Assembly: GCA_022844345.1 (NCBI GenBank)
Contig: JALHLU010000005.1
Coordinates: 134,072-198,071 of the forward strand
Length of the DNA stretch: 64,000 nucleotides
Source: Hyphomonadaceae bacterium
GTDB taxonomy: Bacteria > Pseudomonadota > Alphaproteobacteria > Caulobacterales > Hyphomonadaceae
Direction of reading: 5' to 3'
Part shown: positions 54,798-64,000 of the stretch, in pieces
Layout: every line of letters starts with the position of its first letter
Position numbering within the stretch: position 1 is the first letter of the stretch
Translations under genes and position numbers: made by a program
The notes under the pieces: generated by a model
What the model was told of the DNA's origin: nothing
What the model saw: only the letters and a program-made list of their open reading frames with translations
Databases searched by the model: none

Positions 54798-56768
54798 ATG
54801 GCTACCAACCTTCCGCTCGCCAATGCGATCCGCGCGCTCAGCATGGATGCAGTGGAGAAGGCCCAGAGCGGGCATTGCGGCCTGCCGCTGGGCTTTGCGG
54901 ACGTCGCGACCCTGCTCTACCAGGAATTCCTCAAATTCGACGCCTCGGCGCCGGACTGGCCGGACCGCGACAGGCTGGTGCTGTCGGCAGGCCATGGCTC
55001 GATGCTGCTCTACTCCCTGCTTTACCTGACGGGGTATCCAGAGGTCACGCTCGACGAGATCCGGAATTTCCGCCAGCTGGGATCAAAGACGCCGGGCCAT
55101 CCGGAGTTCGGCCATACGCCGGGCGTCGAGACGACCACGGGTCCGCTGGGCCAGGGCCTCGCCAATGCGGTTGGTATGGCGATGGCCGAGCGGCACCTCA
55201 ATGCGCGCTTCGGCGACGATCTGGTCGACCACAAGACCTATGTGATCGCAGGCGATGGATGCCTCATGGAGGGCATCAGCCAGGAGGCGATCACGCTGGC
55301 AGGCCATCTGCGGCTCAAGAACCTGATCGTCTTGTTCGACGATAACGCCGTGACCATCGACGGATCGACCTCGCTGTCTGACGACACCGACCAGGTGAAA
55401 CGCTTCAAGGCTTCGGGCTGGAATGTGGCGCGCGTCGATGGCCACAACATGGACGCAGTGCGCGGCGCGCTGCTGGCGGCGCAGACCGCCGACAGGCCGA
55501 GCCTGATCGCGTGCAAGACCATCATCGGCTTTGGCGCGCCGAAACTGGCCGGGACCGGCCCGGCGCATGGCGGCCCCTATGGCGCAGAAGAGATTGCGGG
55601 CATCCGCAAGTCGCTGGACTGGCCGCACGAGCCGTTCGTGATCCCGGACGAAATCCTCGCGGCGTGGCGCAAGATCGGCAAGCAGGGCGCGCGCCATCGC
55701 GAAGCCTGGCTGAAGCGTCTGGGCGCATCCGACAAGCGCGCGGCGTTTGAGACGACACTGTCGGGCAAGCTGCCTGAAGGCGTTCGCGCTGCGATCAACG
55801 CGCACAAGAAATCCGTGGTTGAAGGCCAGAAATCGGACGCAACGCGCAAATGGTCTGGCGCGGCGCTGGAAGTGTTGACGCAGCTGGTTCCGGAAATGAT
55901 TGGCGGATCGGCCGACCTCACAGGCTCCAACAACACGCGCACTGCATCCGCGAAAGCGCCGTTCACGCCGGAGAACTATGGCGGCCGGTTCGTGCACTGG
56001 GGCATTCGCGAGCATGCGATGGCGGCTGCGATGAATGGCATGGCGCTGCATGGCGGCGTGATCCCGTTCTCGGGCACGTTCCTGGTGTTCTCGGATTACT
56101 CGCGGCCGGCCATCCGTCTCGGCGCGCTGATGGGCCAGCGCGTGATCCACGTGATGACGCATGACTCGATTGGCGTGGGCGAAGATGGTCCGACCCACCA
56201 GCCGGTGGAGCATGTCGCCTCCCTGCGCATGATCCCGAACCTCAACGTCTTCCGCCCGGCGGACGGCGTTGAAGCGGCGGAAGCCTGGGAGATCATGCTC
56301 AACACCACGACGGGGCCCTCGCTGATCGCGGCGACGCGGCAGAACGTGGCCCCGGCGCGTAAAGTCCACACCGACGAGAACCTCACCGCGAAGGGCGGCT
56401 ATGTGCTCTCCCCCGCCACGGCGAAGGAAAAGGTCGTGCTGATCGCCACGGGCTCCGAGGTCGAACTGGCGCTGGCGGCGCAGAAAACGCTGGAGGCCGA
56501 AGGCATTGGCGCGCGCGTCGTTTCCATGCCCTGCTTCGAACTGTTCGCGGCGCAGCCGGAAAAGTACCGCTCGGAAACGCTGGGCAAGAAACTGCCCAAG
56601 GTGGCGGTGGAAGCTGGCGTGCGCGACGGCTGGGACCGCTGGATCGGGCCCGAAGGCGGCTTTGTGGGCATGACCGGCTTCGGCGCCTCCGCCCCGGCCA
56701 AGACGCTTTTCAAGCATTTCGGGATTACGGCCGAGGCCGTGGTCGAGGCGGCGAAAGCGCTGGTGTAA
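54798..56768 (+). CDS. tkt: Transketolase
   Basis: The 656-residue thiamine diphosphate enzyme moves C2 units between sugar phosphates. It has the N-terminal DAVEKAQSGHCGLPLGFADVATLLYQEFLKF, HGSMLLYSLLYLTGYP, the TDP-binding GDGCLMEGISQEA, GREHAM-like WGIREHAMAAAMNG and THDSIGVGEDGPTHQPVEH. ATG 54798 has GGAGG upstream. It starts a run of central carbon genes with gap, pgk and fba and is divergent from DUF4164-zapA. Confidence 0.97.
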   Translation: MATNLPLANAIRALSMDAVEKAQSGHCGLPLGFADVATLLYQEFLKFDASAPDWPDRDRLVLSAGHGSMLLYSLLYLTGYPEVTLDEIRNFRQLGSKTPGHPEFGHTPGVETTTGPLGQGLANAVGMAMAERHLNARFGDDLVDHKTYVIAGDGCLMEGISQEAITLAGHLRLKNLIVLFDDNAVTIDGSTSLSDDTDQVKRFKASGWNVARVDGHNMDAVRGALLAAQTADRPSLIACKTIIGFGAPKLAGTGPAHGGPYGAEEIAGIRKSLDWPHEPFVIPDEILAAWRKIGKQGARHREAWLKRLGASDKRAAFETTLSGKLPEGVRAAINAHKKSVVEGQKSDATRKWSGAALEVLTQLVPEMIGGSADLTGSNNTRTASAKAPFTPENYGGRFVHWGIREHAMAAAMNGMALHGGVIPFSGTFLVFSDYSRPAIRLGALMGQRVIHVMTHDSIGVGEDGPTHQPVEHVASLRMIPNLNVFRPADGVEAAEAWEIMLNTTTGPSLIAATRQNVAPARKVHTDENLTAKGGYVLSPATAKEKVVLIATGSEVELALAAQKTLEAEGIGARVVSMPCFELFAAQPEKYRSETLGKKLPKVAVEAGVRDGWDRWIGPEGGFVGMTGFGASAPAKTLFKHFGITAEAVVEAAKALV

Positions 56769-56949
56769 CGGCCCGTTTCCGGCCGCTCACGAAGTGCTGC
56801 AGGGAATTGCGTGATTTTCACCGCGCTTGCCCCTCGCTTCACACCAAAAATCAGCTATTAGGCCGCCATACCGCCGCAGGTGAGCGGCTGGCGGGCGTGC
56901 ATCCTTCTTGCACCCGTCTTGCCGCATTTAACGTCAGAAGGTTTTCGCA

Positions 56950-57957
56950 ATGGCTGTGCGTGTCGCGATCAACGGGTTTGGCCGGATCGGTCGTCTGGTT
57001 CTCCGTTCCATTCTGGAACACAAGCGCACGGACATTGAAGTCGTCGCAGTGAACGACCTCGGCCCGGTGGAAACCAACGTCCACCTGCTGAAGTACGACT
57101 CGGTCCACGGGCCGCTGAACATGGACGTGAAGGTCGAGGGTGACATGGTCTCCGTCGGCAACCAGAAGTTCAAGGTCACCGCGATCAAGGATCCGGCCCA
57201 GCTGCCGCACAAGGACATGAACGTCGACATCGCGTTCGAGTGCACCGGCATCTTCACCGCGAAAGACAAAGCCGCCCTCCACCTTCAGGCCGGCGCCAAG
57301 CGCGTGCTGATATCGGCACCGGGCGAGAACTCCGACCTCACGGTCGTCTACGGCGTGAACCATCAGAAGCTCACGAAAGAGCACATGATCGTCTCGAACG
57401 CCTCGTGCACCACGAACTGCCTCGTGCCGGTGGTCAGCGTCCTTCACGAAGCCATCGGCATCGAGAAGGGCATGATGACGACCATCCACTCCTACACCGG
57501 CGACCAGCCGACGCTGGATACGATGCACAAGGATCTCTATCGCGGCCGCGCGGCTGCGCTGTCGATGATCCCGACCTCAACGGGCGCGGCGAAAGCCGTC
57601 GGCCTCGTGATGCCGGACCTCAACGGCAAGCTGGACGGCATCTCGGTGCGCGTGCCGACACCGAACGTCTCGCTGGTGGACTTCAAGTTCATCGCCAAGC
57701 GCGAAACGACCGCCAAGGAGATCAACGATCTCATCCGCACGGCCGCCAATGGCAAGCTGAAAGGCATTCTCGGCTTCACCGACGAGAAGCTGGTTTCGTC
57801 CGACTTCAACCACAACCCGCACTCGTCGATCTTCCACACCGACCAGACCAAGGTGATGGATGGAACGTTCGTGTCGGTGCTCTCCTGGTACGACAATGAG
57901 TGGGGCTTCTCGACCCGCATGAGCGACACGGCTGTCGCCTGGGCGAAGCTGATCTAG
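56950..57957 (+). CDS. gap: Glyceraldehyde-3-phosphate dehydrogenase, type I
   Basis: The 335-residue enzyme oxidises glyceraldehyde-3-phosphate with NAD+. The Rossmann part is VAINGFGRIGRLVLRS, the catalytic Cys153 is in SNASCTTNCLVP, the nearby TIHSYTGDQPTLD and SWYDNEWGFS complete the active site, and residue VNDLG favours NAD+. It lies 181 bp after tkt and is followed by a rho-independent terminator. Confidence 0.97.
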   Translation: MAVRVAINGFGRIGRLVLRSILEHKRTDIEVVAVNDLGPVETNVHLLKYDSVHGPLNMDVKVEGDMVSVGNQKFKVTAIKDPAQLPHKDMNVDIAFECTGIFTAKDKAALHLQAGAKRVLISAPGENSDLTVVYGVNHQKLTKEHMIVSNASCTTNCLVPVVSVLHEAIGIEKGMMTTIHSYTGDQPTLDTMHKDLYRGRAAALSMIPTSTGAAKAVGLVMPDLNGKLDGISVRVPTPNVSLVDFKFIAKRETTAKEINDLIRTAANGKLKGILGFTDEKLVSSDFNHNPHSSIFHTDQTKVMDGTFVSVLSWYDNEWGFSTRMSDTAVAWAKLI

Positions 57958-57981
57958 TTCCATCGACCCCATGAAATTGGG

Positions 57982-58012
57982 AACGCCTCCGGCCGTGCGC
58001 CGGGGGCGTTTT
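57982..58012 (+). terminator. Rho-independent terminator after gap
   Basis: AACGCCTCCGGC (57982-57993) pairs with GCCGGGGGCGTT (57999-58010), with one G-T pair, around a CGTGC loop, and is followed by TTC. It lies 25 bp after the gap stop. Confidence 0.85.
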
Positions 58013-58047
58013 CATTTCAGCGGCTGCGGTTGACGGAGCGCTGATGG

Positions 58048-58560
58048 ATGACCCAAGGTCCGGCGATGAATGAACCGACCGCCAAGACCGCCACGAAACC
58101 CGAAACGCCTGCCGATGAAGGCGTCGCCGTTCATGCGACCGCATCCCCGCCCTACCATGTGAAGGGCGAGGTTGTTGACGCCGACGATATGCCCGCAGCG
58201 CAGGTTCCCGCACGCGGGCCGCCGGACCCGGCCAGCTGGATGCACCAGCGGCTGGTTCACCAGATCATCGAGTTCGAGAAGCACCTGGGCGCAGACCATG
58301 AGCTTGGCGGCCGCTTCGTTGGCGGGCCGACGAATGAGCCGCTGCACATCTCGAACGTAGCCAGCTGGGGCCCGGACATGATCGTGTTCATGGGCCAGTA
58401 TCAGGACGGCCGACGGTTCGAGCTGCTGCAGCACTACAGCCAGGTGAGCGTGCTGCTGGTGGCCGTGCCCAAGACGAAGGACGAGCCCCGACGGATCGGC
58501 TTCGAGCTGCTGAAGAATGTGAAGGACCTGCCTCACCCGTGGGGCGATCCGATCAGCTAG
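58048..58560 (+). CDS. DUF6173 family protein
   Basis: The 170-residue protein has a disordered Pro/Ala-rich N-terminal 60 residues followed by a conserved domain: WMHQRLVHQIIEFEKHLGADHELGGRFVGG, then GPDMIVFMGQYQDGRRFELLQHYSQVSVLLVAV. It matches DUF6173; no catalytic role is known. An alternative start is ATG 58066. It sits between gap and pgk. Confidence 0.8.
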   Translation: MTQGPAMNEPTAKTATKPETPADEGVAVHATASPPYHVKGEVVDADDMPAAQVPARGPPDPASWMHQRLVHQIIEFEKHLGADHELGGRFVGGPTNEPLHISNVASWGPDMIVFMGQYQDGRRFELLQHYSQVSVLLVAVPKTKDEPRRIGFELLKNVKDLPHPWGDPIS

Positions 58561-58657
58561 GGCGGCTGCCGCCGCAGCGGCCTGAAGCCTGCAAGCGTTG
58601 GCGAGGATTCTTCTCTCTGGTAGATTTCCAGCCTTAACCATCCGGGACTCGAAACGC

Positions 58658-59848
58658 ATGACCTTCCGCACGCTTCAGGGCGCAGACCTCAAGGGCAAGA
58701 CGGCGCTGGTGCGCGTCGATTTCAACGTACCGATGGAAAACGGCCAGGTGCAGGACGACACCCGCCTGCGCTCCGCGCTGCCCACCATCGACCTCCTGTC
58801 GAAAGCCGGCGCAAAGGTCGTCCTGCTGGCGCACTTCGATCGGCCCAAGGGCAAGCGCGTGCCGGAGATGAGCCTGAAGCCTGTACTCGATCCACTGTCC
58901 GCCCTTACCCGCAAGCCGATCAAATGGGCTGATGACTGCATCGGCGAGACGGCGAAGGCCGTGATCGATGCGATGAAGCCCGGCGATGTCGCGCTGCTGG
59001 AGAACCTCCGCTATCATACGGGCGAAGAGAAGAACGATCCGGCCTTCGCCGCCGAACTCGCCAAGCTGGGCGACATCTATGTCAACGACGCCTTCTCCGC
59101 CGCGCACCGCGCGCACGCCTCGACCGAGGGCCTCGCCAAGCTGCTGCCGGCCTATCCCGGCCTGTCGATGGAGCGCGAACTGTCCGCGCTGGACGCGGCG
59201 CTCGGCAATCCGCAGCGGCCAGTGCTCGGCATTGTGGGGGGCTCGAAAGTCTCGACCAAGCTGGACCTGCTCAAGAACCTCGTCACCAGGCTCGACAAGC
59301 TGGCCATTGGCGGCGGCATGGCGAACACCTTCCTCTATGCGCAGGGCCACGATGTGGGCGCCTCGTACTGCGAGAAAGACCTCGCCGAAACGGCGCGCGA
59401 GATCATTCGCCTTGCCGGCCAGAACAACTGCAAGCTGTTCCTGCCGATCGACATTGTGGTCGCCGAGCAGATGGCCAAGGGCGTGCCGACCCGCGTGCGC
59501 GCGCTGGGATCGATCGATGAGCATGAGCGCATTCTCGATGCCGGTCCGGAAACGGTCGCTCGTCTGAAGCGCGCGATGGCGAACTCGAAAACGCTGATCT
59601 GGAACGGACCGCTGGGCGTGTTCGAAATCCCGCCCTTCGACAAGGGCACGGTGGAAGCCGCGAAAGAAGCCGCGCGTCTCGCCAAGGCTGGCGAACTTGT
59701 CGCCGTCGCTGGCGGCGGCGACACTGTAAGCGCCATGCACCATGCAGGCGTTGCAGACGACCTTACTTTCATCTCGACGGCAGGCGGCGCCTTCCTCGAA
59801 TGGATGGAAGGCAAGGAATTGCCGGGCGTTGAGGCGCTGAAGATCTAG
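58658..59848 (+). CDS. pgk: Phosphoglycerate kinase
   Basis: The 396-residue enzyme transfers phosphate from 1,3-bisphosphoglycerate to ADP. It has KTALVRVDFNVPMENG, LLAHFDRPKG, HRAHASTEGLAKLLPAY, VLGIVGGSKVSTKL, GPLGVFEIPPFDKGT and VAGGGDTV. ATG 58658 is preferred to an upstream in-frame codon at 58598. It acts next to Gap in the same pathway. Confidence 0.97.
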   Translation: MTFRTLQGADLKGKTALVRVDFNVPMENGQVQDDTRLRSALPTIDLLSKAGAKVVLLAHFDRPKGKRVPEMSLKPVLDPLSALTRKPIKWADDCIGETAKAVIDAMKPGDVALLENLRYHTGEEKNDPAFAAELAKLGDIYVNDAFSAAHRAHASTEGLAKLLPAYPGLSMERELSALDAALGNPQRPVLGIVGGSKVSTKLDLLKNLVTRLDKLAIGGGMANTFLYAQGHDVGASYCEKDLAETAREIIRLAGQNNCKLFLPIDIVVAEQMAKGVPTRVRALGSIDEHERILDAGPETVARLKRAMANSKTLIWNGPLGVFEIPPFDKGTVEAAKEAARLAKAGELVAVAGGGDTVSAMHHAGVADDLTFISTAGGAFLEWMEGKELPGVEALKI

Positions 59849-59872
59849 GTCACGTAAGCCGCGCGACGAATT

Positions 59873-60658
59873 CTATTCCACCGCCAGCTCTGCGGTCACC
59901 GACTGCGCGAGGCATTGGCAAGGACCATTCGTGGTCAGGAACGCGATGTCTGCGGCGTCACGCCCGATGCCCACCCGCACCAGACCGTCAATCGGCGCGA
60001 GACGCGTGGGATCGACCACCCACCAGCCGCCGCCAAGATAGACTTCGAACACCGCATGAAAGTCCGGCGGGTTAAGCTGCCAGGCATACGCGCTGACGGC
60101 CCGGGCGGGAATGTTGAGCGCCCGGCAGAGCGTGATGCCGAGATGGCTGAAATCGCGACAGACGCCCGCGCGGTCGACGAACGTGCGCTCGGCGGTTGTC
60201 TCCGAGTCGCTGACGCCGGCGATGTAGTCGACATTCGCATGGATCCAGTCGAGCACTGCATGCACGCGGGCGCCTCCGTCTGCGATCCACCCGAACTCGC
60301 GATTGGCGAAGGCGAAGAACTTGTCTGACGGGCAGTACCGGCTTGCGGTCAGATACGGCAGCACGCCCTGCGGAAGATCGCACCAGGATCGCTGAAGGAC
60401 CTCGGATGGAAGGGGAATACGCGAGCCATTGTCGACGACCGACTCATAGACAATCCGTGTCTCGCCCGAAAATACGGCACGGAAGCGCCGCTCTCCCCGT
60501 TCGTCCGGCAGGTCCTGCACGAACTGTCCGTTCGGCGAGATGATAAGGTTCTCGGAAAGAATCTGCTGATCCGGCGAGGCGGCAGCCTGGATCGAGATGA
60601 TCGCTTCCGTTCCTGCCGGAAAATCGTACAGCAGATCCGAGCGCACTTTCAGTTTCAT
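59873..60658 (-). CDS. Transglutaminase-like domain protein
   Basis: The 261-residue protein has a beta-rich N-terminal half and a catalytic core with Cys167 (DRAGVCRDFSHL), His201 (PPDFHAVFEVYL) and Asp216 (WWVVDPTR). ATG 60658 has GGGAGTGGCCCC upstream; the frame continues to 61675 but that part is antisense to the SDR gene and is not real coding. It is a paralogue-like member of the family found at 48892. Substrate unknown. Confidence 0.88.
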   Translation of the reverse strand: MKLKVRSDLLYDFPAGTEAIISIQAAASPDQQILSENLIISPNGQFVQDLPDERGERRFRAVFSGETRIVYESVVDNGSRIPLPSEVLQRSWCDLPQGVLPYLTASRYCPSDKFFAFANREFGWIADGGARVHAVLDWIHANVDYIAGVSDSETTAERTFVDRAGVCRDFSHLGITLCRALNIPARAVSAYAWQLNPPDFHAVFEVYLGGGWWVVDPTRLAPIDGLVRVGIGRDAADIAFLTTNGPCQCLAQSVTAELAVE

Positions 60659-60832
60659 GGGGCCACTCCCGCCGACGGTGAGAAATGCGCTGGCGCCAGT
60701 TCGGTTCCTTAGCCTGCTCCGGCGGCAGAAGAGAAATGCGCACAAAGCGAAAGGCGCGCTCACCCGGCGCCGGGACTTGCCTTCCTCGTGCCGGTGCGCC
60801 ATCGGATGCGCGATCACTGAACGAGGACGCAC

Positions 60833-61753
60833 ATGACAATCCGGTTTGACGGCAAGATCGCTATCGTAACGGGCGGCGGCAATGGCCTGGGGCGGCATCA
60901 CTGCTTGCAGCTGGCTGCGCGTGGCGCGAAGGTGGTGGTGAACGACCTTGGCGGATCGGTGGACGGCTCTGGCGGATCGACCTCGGCGGCGGAAGCGGTG
61001 GCCAAGGAAATCCGCGATGGCGGCGGCGAGGCAATCTCGAACGGCGCGGACATCACCAAGCTCGACCAGGTCGAGGCGATGGTGGCCGACGCCAAGTCCA
61101 AGTGGGGCCGGGTCGACATCCTCATCAACAATGCCGGCATCCTGCGCGACAAGTCGTTCTCCAAGATGACGATGGACGATTTCAAGAAGGTGGTGGACGT
61201 CCACCTGTTCGGCACCGCGAACTGCACCAAGGCGGTGTGGGACACGATGCGCGAGCAGAACTATGGTCGCATCATGCTGACCTCGTCGGCCTCGGGCATC
61301 TATGGAAACTTCGGCCAGTCGAACTATGGCGCGGCGAAAGCGGCGATGGTCGGCCTGATGAACGTGCTTCACCATGAAGGCGCGAAGAACAACATCCGCG
61401 TCAACACGCTGGCCCCCACGGCTGCGACGCGCATGCTGGAAGGTTTGATCCCCGAGCAGGTCGCCAACCTGATGCAGCCGGAACTGGTGACGCCGGGCGT
61501 GCTCTATCTCGTGTCGGAAGATGCGCCGTCGAAGACGATCCTCGGCGCGGGCGCTGGCTGCTTCTCGGTGGTCCACATTTATGAGACCCCGGCCGTGTTC
61601 CTCGGCGGCGCGGCCACCACGGTGGACGATGTTGCGGCCAACTGGGCGAAGATCAGCAATCCGGCGGGCGAACAACCGCTGGATGCCGCCTTCTCGCAGA
61701 CCAACAAGTTCGTTGCGGCTGCGGCCGAAGCGCTGGGCGTGAAGCTGGGTTAG
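60833..61753 (+). CDS. SDR family (3R)-hydroxyacyl-CoA dehydrogenase-like oxidoreductase
   Basis: The 306-residue SDR has TGGGNGLGRHHCLQLAARGA (NAD(P) site), NDLGG, NNAG and the catalytic Ser/Tyr/Lys (SSASGIYGNFGQSNYGAAKAA). The extended C-terminus and the NDLGGSVDGSG motif match the dehydrogenase unit of peroxisomal-type multifunctional enzyme 2, so it probably oxidises (3R)-hydroxyacyl-CoA. It is divergent from the transglutaminase-like gene. Confidence 0.9.
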   Translation: MTIRFDGKIAIVTGGGNGLGRHHCLQLAARGAKVVVNDLGGSVDGSGGSTSAAEAVAKEIRDGGGEAISNGADITKLDQVEAMVADAKSKWGRVDILINNAGILRDKSFSKMTMDDFKKVVDVHLFGTANCTKAVWDTMREQNYGRIMLTSSASGIYGNFGQSNYGAAKAAMVGLMNVLHHEGAKNNIRVNTLAPTAATRMLEGLIPEQVANLMQPELVTPGVLYLVSEDAPSKTILGAGAGCFSVVHIYETPAVFLGGAATTVDDVAANWAKISNPAGEQPLDAAFSQTNKFVAAAAEALGVKLG

Positions 61754-61756
61754 CGC

Positions 61757-62443
61757 TCAGCTCATCTTTCTGCGGCGCGCGATCTCTGCCGGCGATGGAT
61801 CGGGACCCACGAAAGAGCCGGTTGTGATCTCCCCACCCCTATCATATCTCGCGACGATCACGCCGTCAGACGAGACCTGCGTGTGCGTGAGCTTGAGCGC
61901 ACGCGGCGCAGAGCCGGCATCGAACAGCCGCTTTCCCTTGCCGAATACAACCGGGTAGATGATCAGCTGCATGTGATCGACGAGGTCTTCGCGCAGCAGG
62001 ATGTGGATCAGCTCGGTCGACCCCTGCACGACAAGATCGGGGCCGTCGGTTTTCTTCAGCTCGCGCACGGCTGCGCCGATGTCCTGGCGCATGGCCTGCG
62101 AGTTCGCCCACGTCAGTGTTTCGGGGTGGTGGGTGGCGACGAACTTGGTTGCCGCGTTGAACGTGTTGGCGATATGCGCGCCGCCCGCGCTGTAGTTGGG
62201 CGCTGCAGGGTCTGTTTCGAAACACGGCCAGTAGGCGGCGAAGATGTCGTAGGTCGTCCGGCCCAGCAGCAGGTCGAACGGCTTCGCGAAAAGATCGCCC
62301 ACCGCATCGCCGGTTTCATTGCCCCGGTAGGGCATGATCCAGCCGCCGAATTCAAAGCCGCCTGACCTGTCCTCGTCCGGCCCGCCGGGGGCCTGCATCA
62401 CGCCATCCAGGGTGGTGAACACGCCCACGATGACCTTTCGCAT
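61757..62443 (-). CDS. Dihydrofolate reductase family (RibD C-terminal) protein
   Basis: The 228-residue protein has the DHFR-like fold: [56 protein letters not shown] and [13 protein letters not shown]. These are the marks of the RibD C-terminal domain family of NADPH-dependent reductases, whose substrates are often unknown. It is not a canonical FolA. It converges on the SDR gene. Confidence 0.88.
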   Translation of the reverse strand: MRKVIVGVFTTLDGVMQAPGGPDEDRSGGFEFGGWIMPYRGNETGDAVGDLFAKPFDLLLGRTTYDIFAAYWPCFETDPAAPNYSAGGAHIANTFNAATKFVATHHPETLTWANSQAMRQDIGAAVRELKKTDGPDLVVQGSTELIHILLREDLVDHMQLIIYPVVFGKGKRLFDAGSAPRALKLTHTQVSSDGVIVARYDRGGEITTGSFVGPDPSPAEIARRRKMS

Positions 62444-62632
62444 GGATGCTGTCCTCTTGTCTCATCCGTTTACCGTCAAAGGACGACGGGAACAGGCTGG
62501 TTCCGACATTTCTGGCGCCACACCGTGAAAACGCTTGTTTTCGGGCTCTCTGGCCTGCCAGTTGCTGCGTCGCTGTTGACCGATTTTCGCTGTGCCGCCA
62601 CAAGGCGAAATACAGCTTTTAGGGGAAATGAG

Positions 62633-63721
62633 ATGGCGCGTATCACGCTTCGGCAGCTTCTGGATCATGCGGCCGAGCATGCCTATGGCCTGCCGGCGTT
62701 CAACATCAACAACATGGAACAGGCGCTTGCCATCATGGAAGCGGCGGATGCGGTTAACGCCCCCGTCATCATGCAGGCCTCCCGCGGCGCCCGCTCCTAC
62801 GCCAACGACATCGTGCTGAAGCACATCATCGACGCCTGCGCGGAGATGTATCCGCACATCCCGATCTGCATGCACCAGGACCACGGAAACGGCCCCGCCA
62901 CATGCGCCACCGCGATCCAGTATGGCTTTACCTCGGTGATGATGGACGGTTCGCTCAAGGAAGACGGCAAGACCCCGGCCGACTACGCCTACAACATGGA
63001 CGTGACGCGCCGCGTCGTTGAGATGGCGCATGCGTGCGGCGTCTCCGTCGAGGGCGAGCTTGGCGTGCTCGGCTCGCTGGAAACCGGCATGGGCGAGAAA
63101 GAGGACGGCCACGGCTTCGACGGCAAGCTTGATCATTCTCAGCTGCTGACCGATCCGGATCAGGCGGTCGATTTCGTGAAAGCGACGCAGGTTGATGCGC
63201 TGGCCATCGCGATGGGCACCTCGCATGGCGCCTACAAGTTCAGCCGCAAGCCGGACGGCGCAGTTCTCGCCATGAACGTGATCGAGGAAATCCACCGCCG
63301 CCTGCCCAACACGCACCTTGTGATGCACGGCTCCTCGTCGGTGCCGCAGGACCTGCAGGACGAGATCAACAAGTATGGCGGCAAGATGCCTCAAACGTGG
63401 GGCGTGCCGGTTGAAGAGATCCAGCGTGGCATCAAGCACGGCGTCCGGAAGATCAACATCGACACCGACAACCGCATGGCCATCACCGGCGCGATCCGCA
63501 AAGTGTTCGCCGAAAAGCCGGGCGAGTTCGACCCGCGCAGCTATCTGAAGCCCGCCAAGGAAGCGATGCGCAAGGTCTGCATCCAGCGCTATCAGGAGTT
63601 CGGCTGTGAAGGCCAGGCAGCGAAGATCAAGCCGATCTCTCTGGCCGTCATGGCGAAGGAATACGCCGCCGGAAAGCTGACGCCGAAAATATCGGCCGCA
63701 GCGAAAGTCGCCGCCGAGTAG
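62633..63721 (+). CDS. fba: Fructose-bisphosphate aldolase, class II
   Basis: The 362-residue zinc aldolase cleaves or makes fructose-1,6-bisphosphate and, in some bacteria, sedoheptulose bisphosphate. It has [18 protein letters not shown], the zinc ligands in [16 protein letters not shown] and VMHGSSSV, then [11 protein letters not shown]-like [14 protein letters not shown]. The length and wording fit the Calvin-cycle subtype (CbbA). ATG 62633 has AGGGGAAATGAG upstream. It completes the tkt-gap-pgk-fba set. Confidence 0.96.
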   Translation: MARITLRQLLDHAAEHAYGLPAFNINNMEQALAIMEAADAVNAPVIMQASRGARSYANDIVLKHIIDACAEMYPHIPICMHQDHGNGPATCATAIQYGFTSVMMDGSLKEDGKTPADYAYNMDVTRRVVEMAHACGVSVEGELGVLGSLETGMGEKEDGHGFDGKLDHSQLLTDPDQAVDFVKATQVDALAIAMGTSHGAYKFSRKPDGAVLAMNVIEEIHRRLPNTHLVMHGSSSVPQDLQDEINKYGGKMPQTWGVPVEEIQRGIKHGVRKINIDTDNRMAITGAIRKVFAEKPGEFDPRSYLKPAKEAMRKVCIQRYQEFGCEGQAAKIKPISLAVMAKEYAAGKLTPKISAAAKVAAE

Positions 63722-63786
63722 GCCTTGGACCGACGGGCCTTGGGTCCGATCTTGCCCCGCCGCTCGTGCAGGCGTACGGCTCGCGC

Positions 63787-64000
63787 ATGTCGCTGCGTCG
63801 CTGCCGCCTTTATCTGATTACGCCGCCCGAGATCGCGGACATAGCCGCGTTTTCCCGCGCGCTGGACGAGGCGCTGGATGCGGGCGACGTCGCGAGCCTG
63901 CAGCTGCGCCTGAAATCGCGAGACGGCGTTTCCGCGCCCGATAGCCAAATCCTGGAGCTCGGCCGCCACATCATCCCCCGGGCACAGGATCGCGGCGTCG
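63787..64000 (+). CDS. thiE: Thiamine-phosphate synthase family protein, 3' end outside window
   Basis: The first 71 residues are visible: RRCRLYLITPPEI, AAFSRALDEALDAGDVASLQLRLKSRD and LELGRHIIPRAQDRGV. This is the N-terminal beta/alpha start of ThiE, which joins HMP-PP and thiazole phosphate. A GTG 21 bp upstream (63766) is in frame. The key C-terminal half is beyond the window, so a TenI-like paralogue cannot be excluded. It follows fba by 65 bp. Confidence 0.75.
   Translation, partial: MSLRRCRLYLITPPEIADIAAFSRALDEALDAGDVASLQLRLKSRDGVSAPDSQILELGRHIIPRAQDRGV

Noticed and set aside
55083-56717. Minus-strand frame of 544 codons within tkt
   Set aside because: It is antisense to a complete transketolase and has no domain.
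60659-61675. N-terminal extension of the transglutaminase-like frame
   Set aside because: It runs antisense to the SDR gene; a well-placed ATG with a ribosome site exists at 60658.

Overview
The window looks like a chromosomal segment of a high-GC alphaproteobacterium, most likely of the Caulobacterales/Hyphomonadaceae type. The clues are a CpdR single-domain response regulator divergent from an N-formylglutamate amidohydrolase gene, an imuA-imuB-dnaE2 SOS mutagenesis cassette behind an alphaproteobacterial GTTC-N7-GTTC LexA box, the ffh/chorismate mutase/rpsP/rimM cluster, the tkt/DUF4164/zapA arrangement, and abundant acyl-CoA, SCP2 and CYP153-type lipid and hydrocarbon genes. This is inference from gene content; no rRNA is present.

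Layout. 1-1.2 kb: an FNR/FixK-type regulator (5' end outside the window) converging on a small cytochrome c lipoprotein gene. 1.2-7 kb: dnaE2, imuB and imuA. 7-8.4 kb: a small accessory patch with an orphan membrane protein, a decayed transposase tail and tRNA-Ser(GGA). 8.5-17.4 kb: msrA, an orphan protein, then a leftward run of lipid/aromatic acyl-CoA genes (acyl-CoA ligase, acyl-CoA dehydrogenase, TIGR03084 protein, phosphatase, nitronate monooxygenase) and a family 8 glycosyltransferase. 17.6-22.9 kb: a cobalamin riboswitch controlling btuB, then btuF, btuC and btuD. 23-25 kb: a large multidomain secreted copper-monooxygenase-like protein ending in EF-hands, with a strong terminator. 25-31.7 kb: tRNA-Val, cpdR, XRE regulator, hisN, TerB-like protein, lipase, SCP2 protein and an acyl-CoA carboxylase beta subunit. 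31.7-38.7 kb: a repeat-bearing intergenic region, acyl-CoA dehydrogenase, fhs, VOC protein, amidase and PIG-L-type deacetylase.

38.7-39.8 kb is a lower-GC orphan patch with one lipoprotein gene. It is followed by a CYP153-type P450 gene and two glycosyltransferase genes. 43.8-47 kb holds translation and export housekeeping genes (rimM, GNAT, rpsP, chorismate mutase, ffh). 47.3-52.2 kb holds a coiled-coil lipoprotein, a transglutaminase-like protein, an Asp/Glu racemase homologue, a DUF1194 von Willebrand-like protein and a diguanylate cyclase. 52.3-64 kb holds purE-purK, zapA, DUF4164, and central carbon genes tkt, gap, pgk and fba in one direction, interrupted by DUF6173, transglutaminase-like, SDR and DHFR-like genes, and ends inside thiE.

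The genes form several coherent modules: SOS translesion synthesis, B12 uptake under riboswitch control, fatty acid/alkane oxidation, and glycolysis/Calvin-type sugar phosphate metabolism. The most notable signals not explained by gene calls are a pair of inverted REPIN-like elements 11.5 kb apart, an RBS-sequestering hairpin and an extra 5' hairpin flanking the B12 riboswitch, a repeat-rich promoter with an FNR-like site before the cytochrome gene, and a Pro/Gly-rich insertion in the DnaE2 PHP domain.
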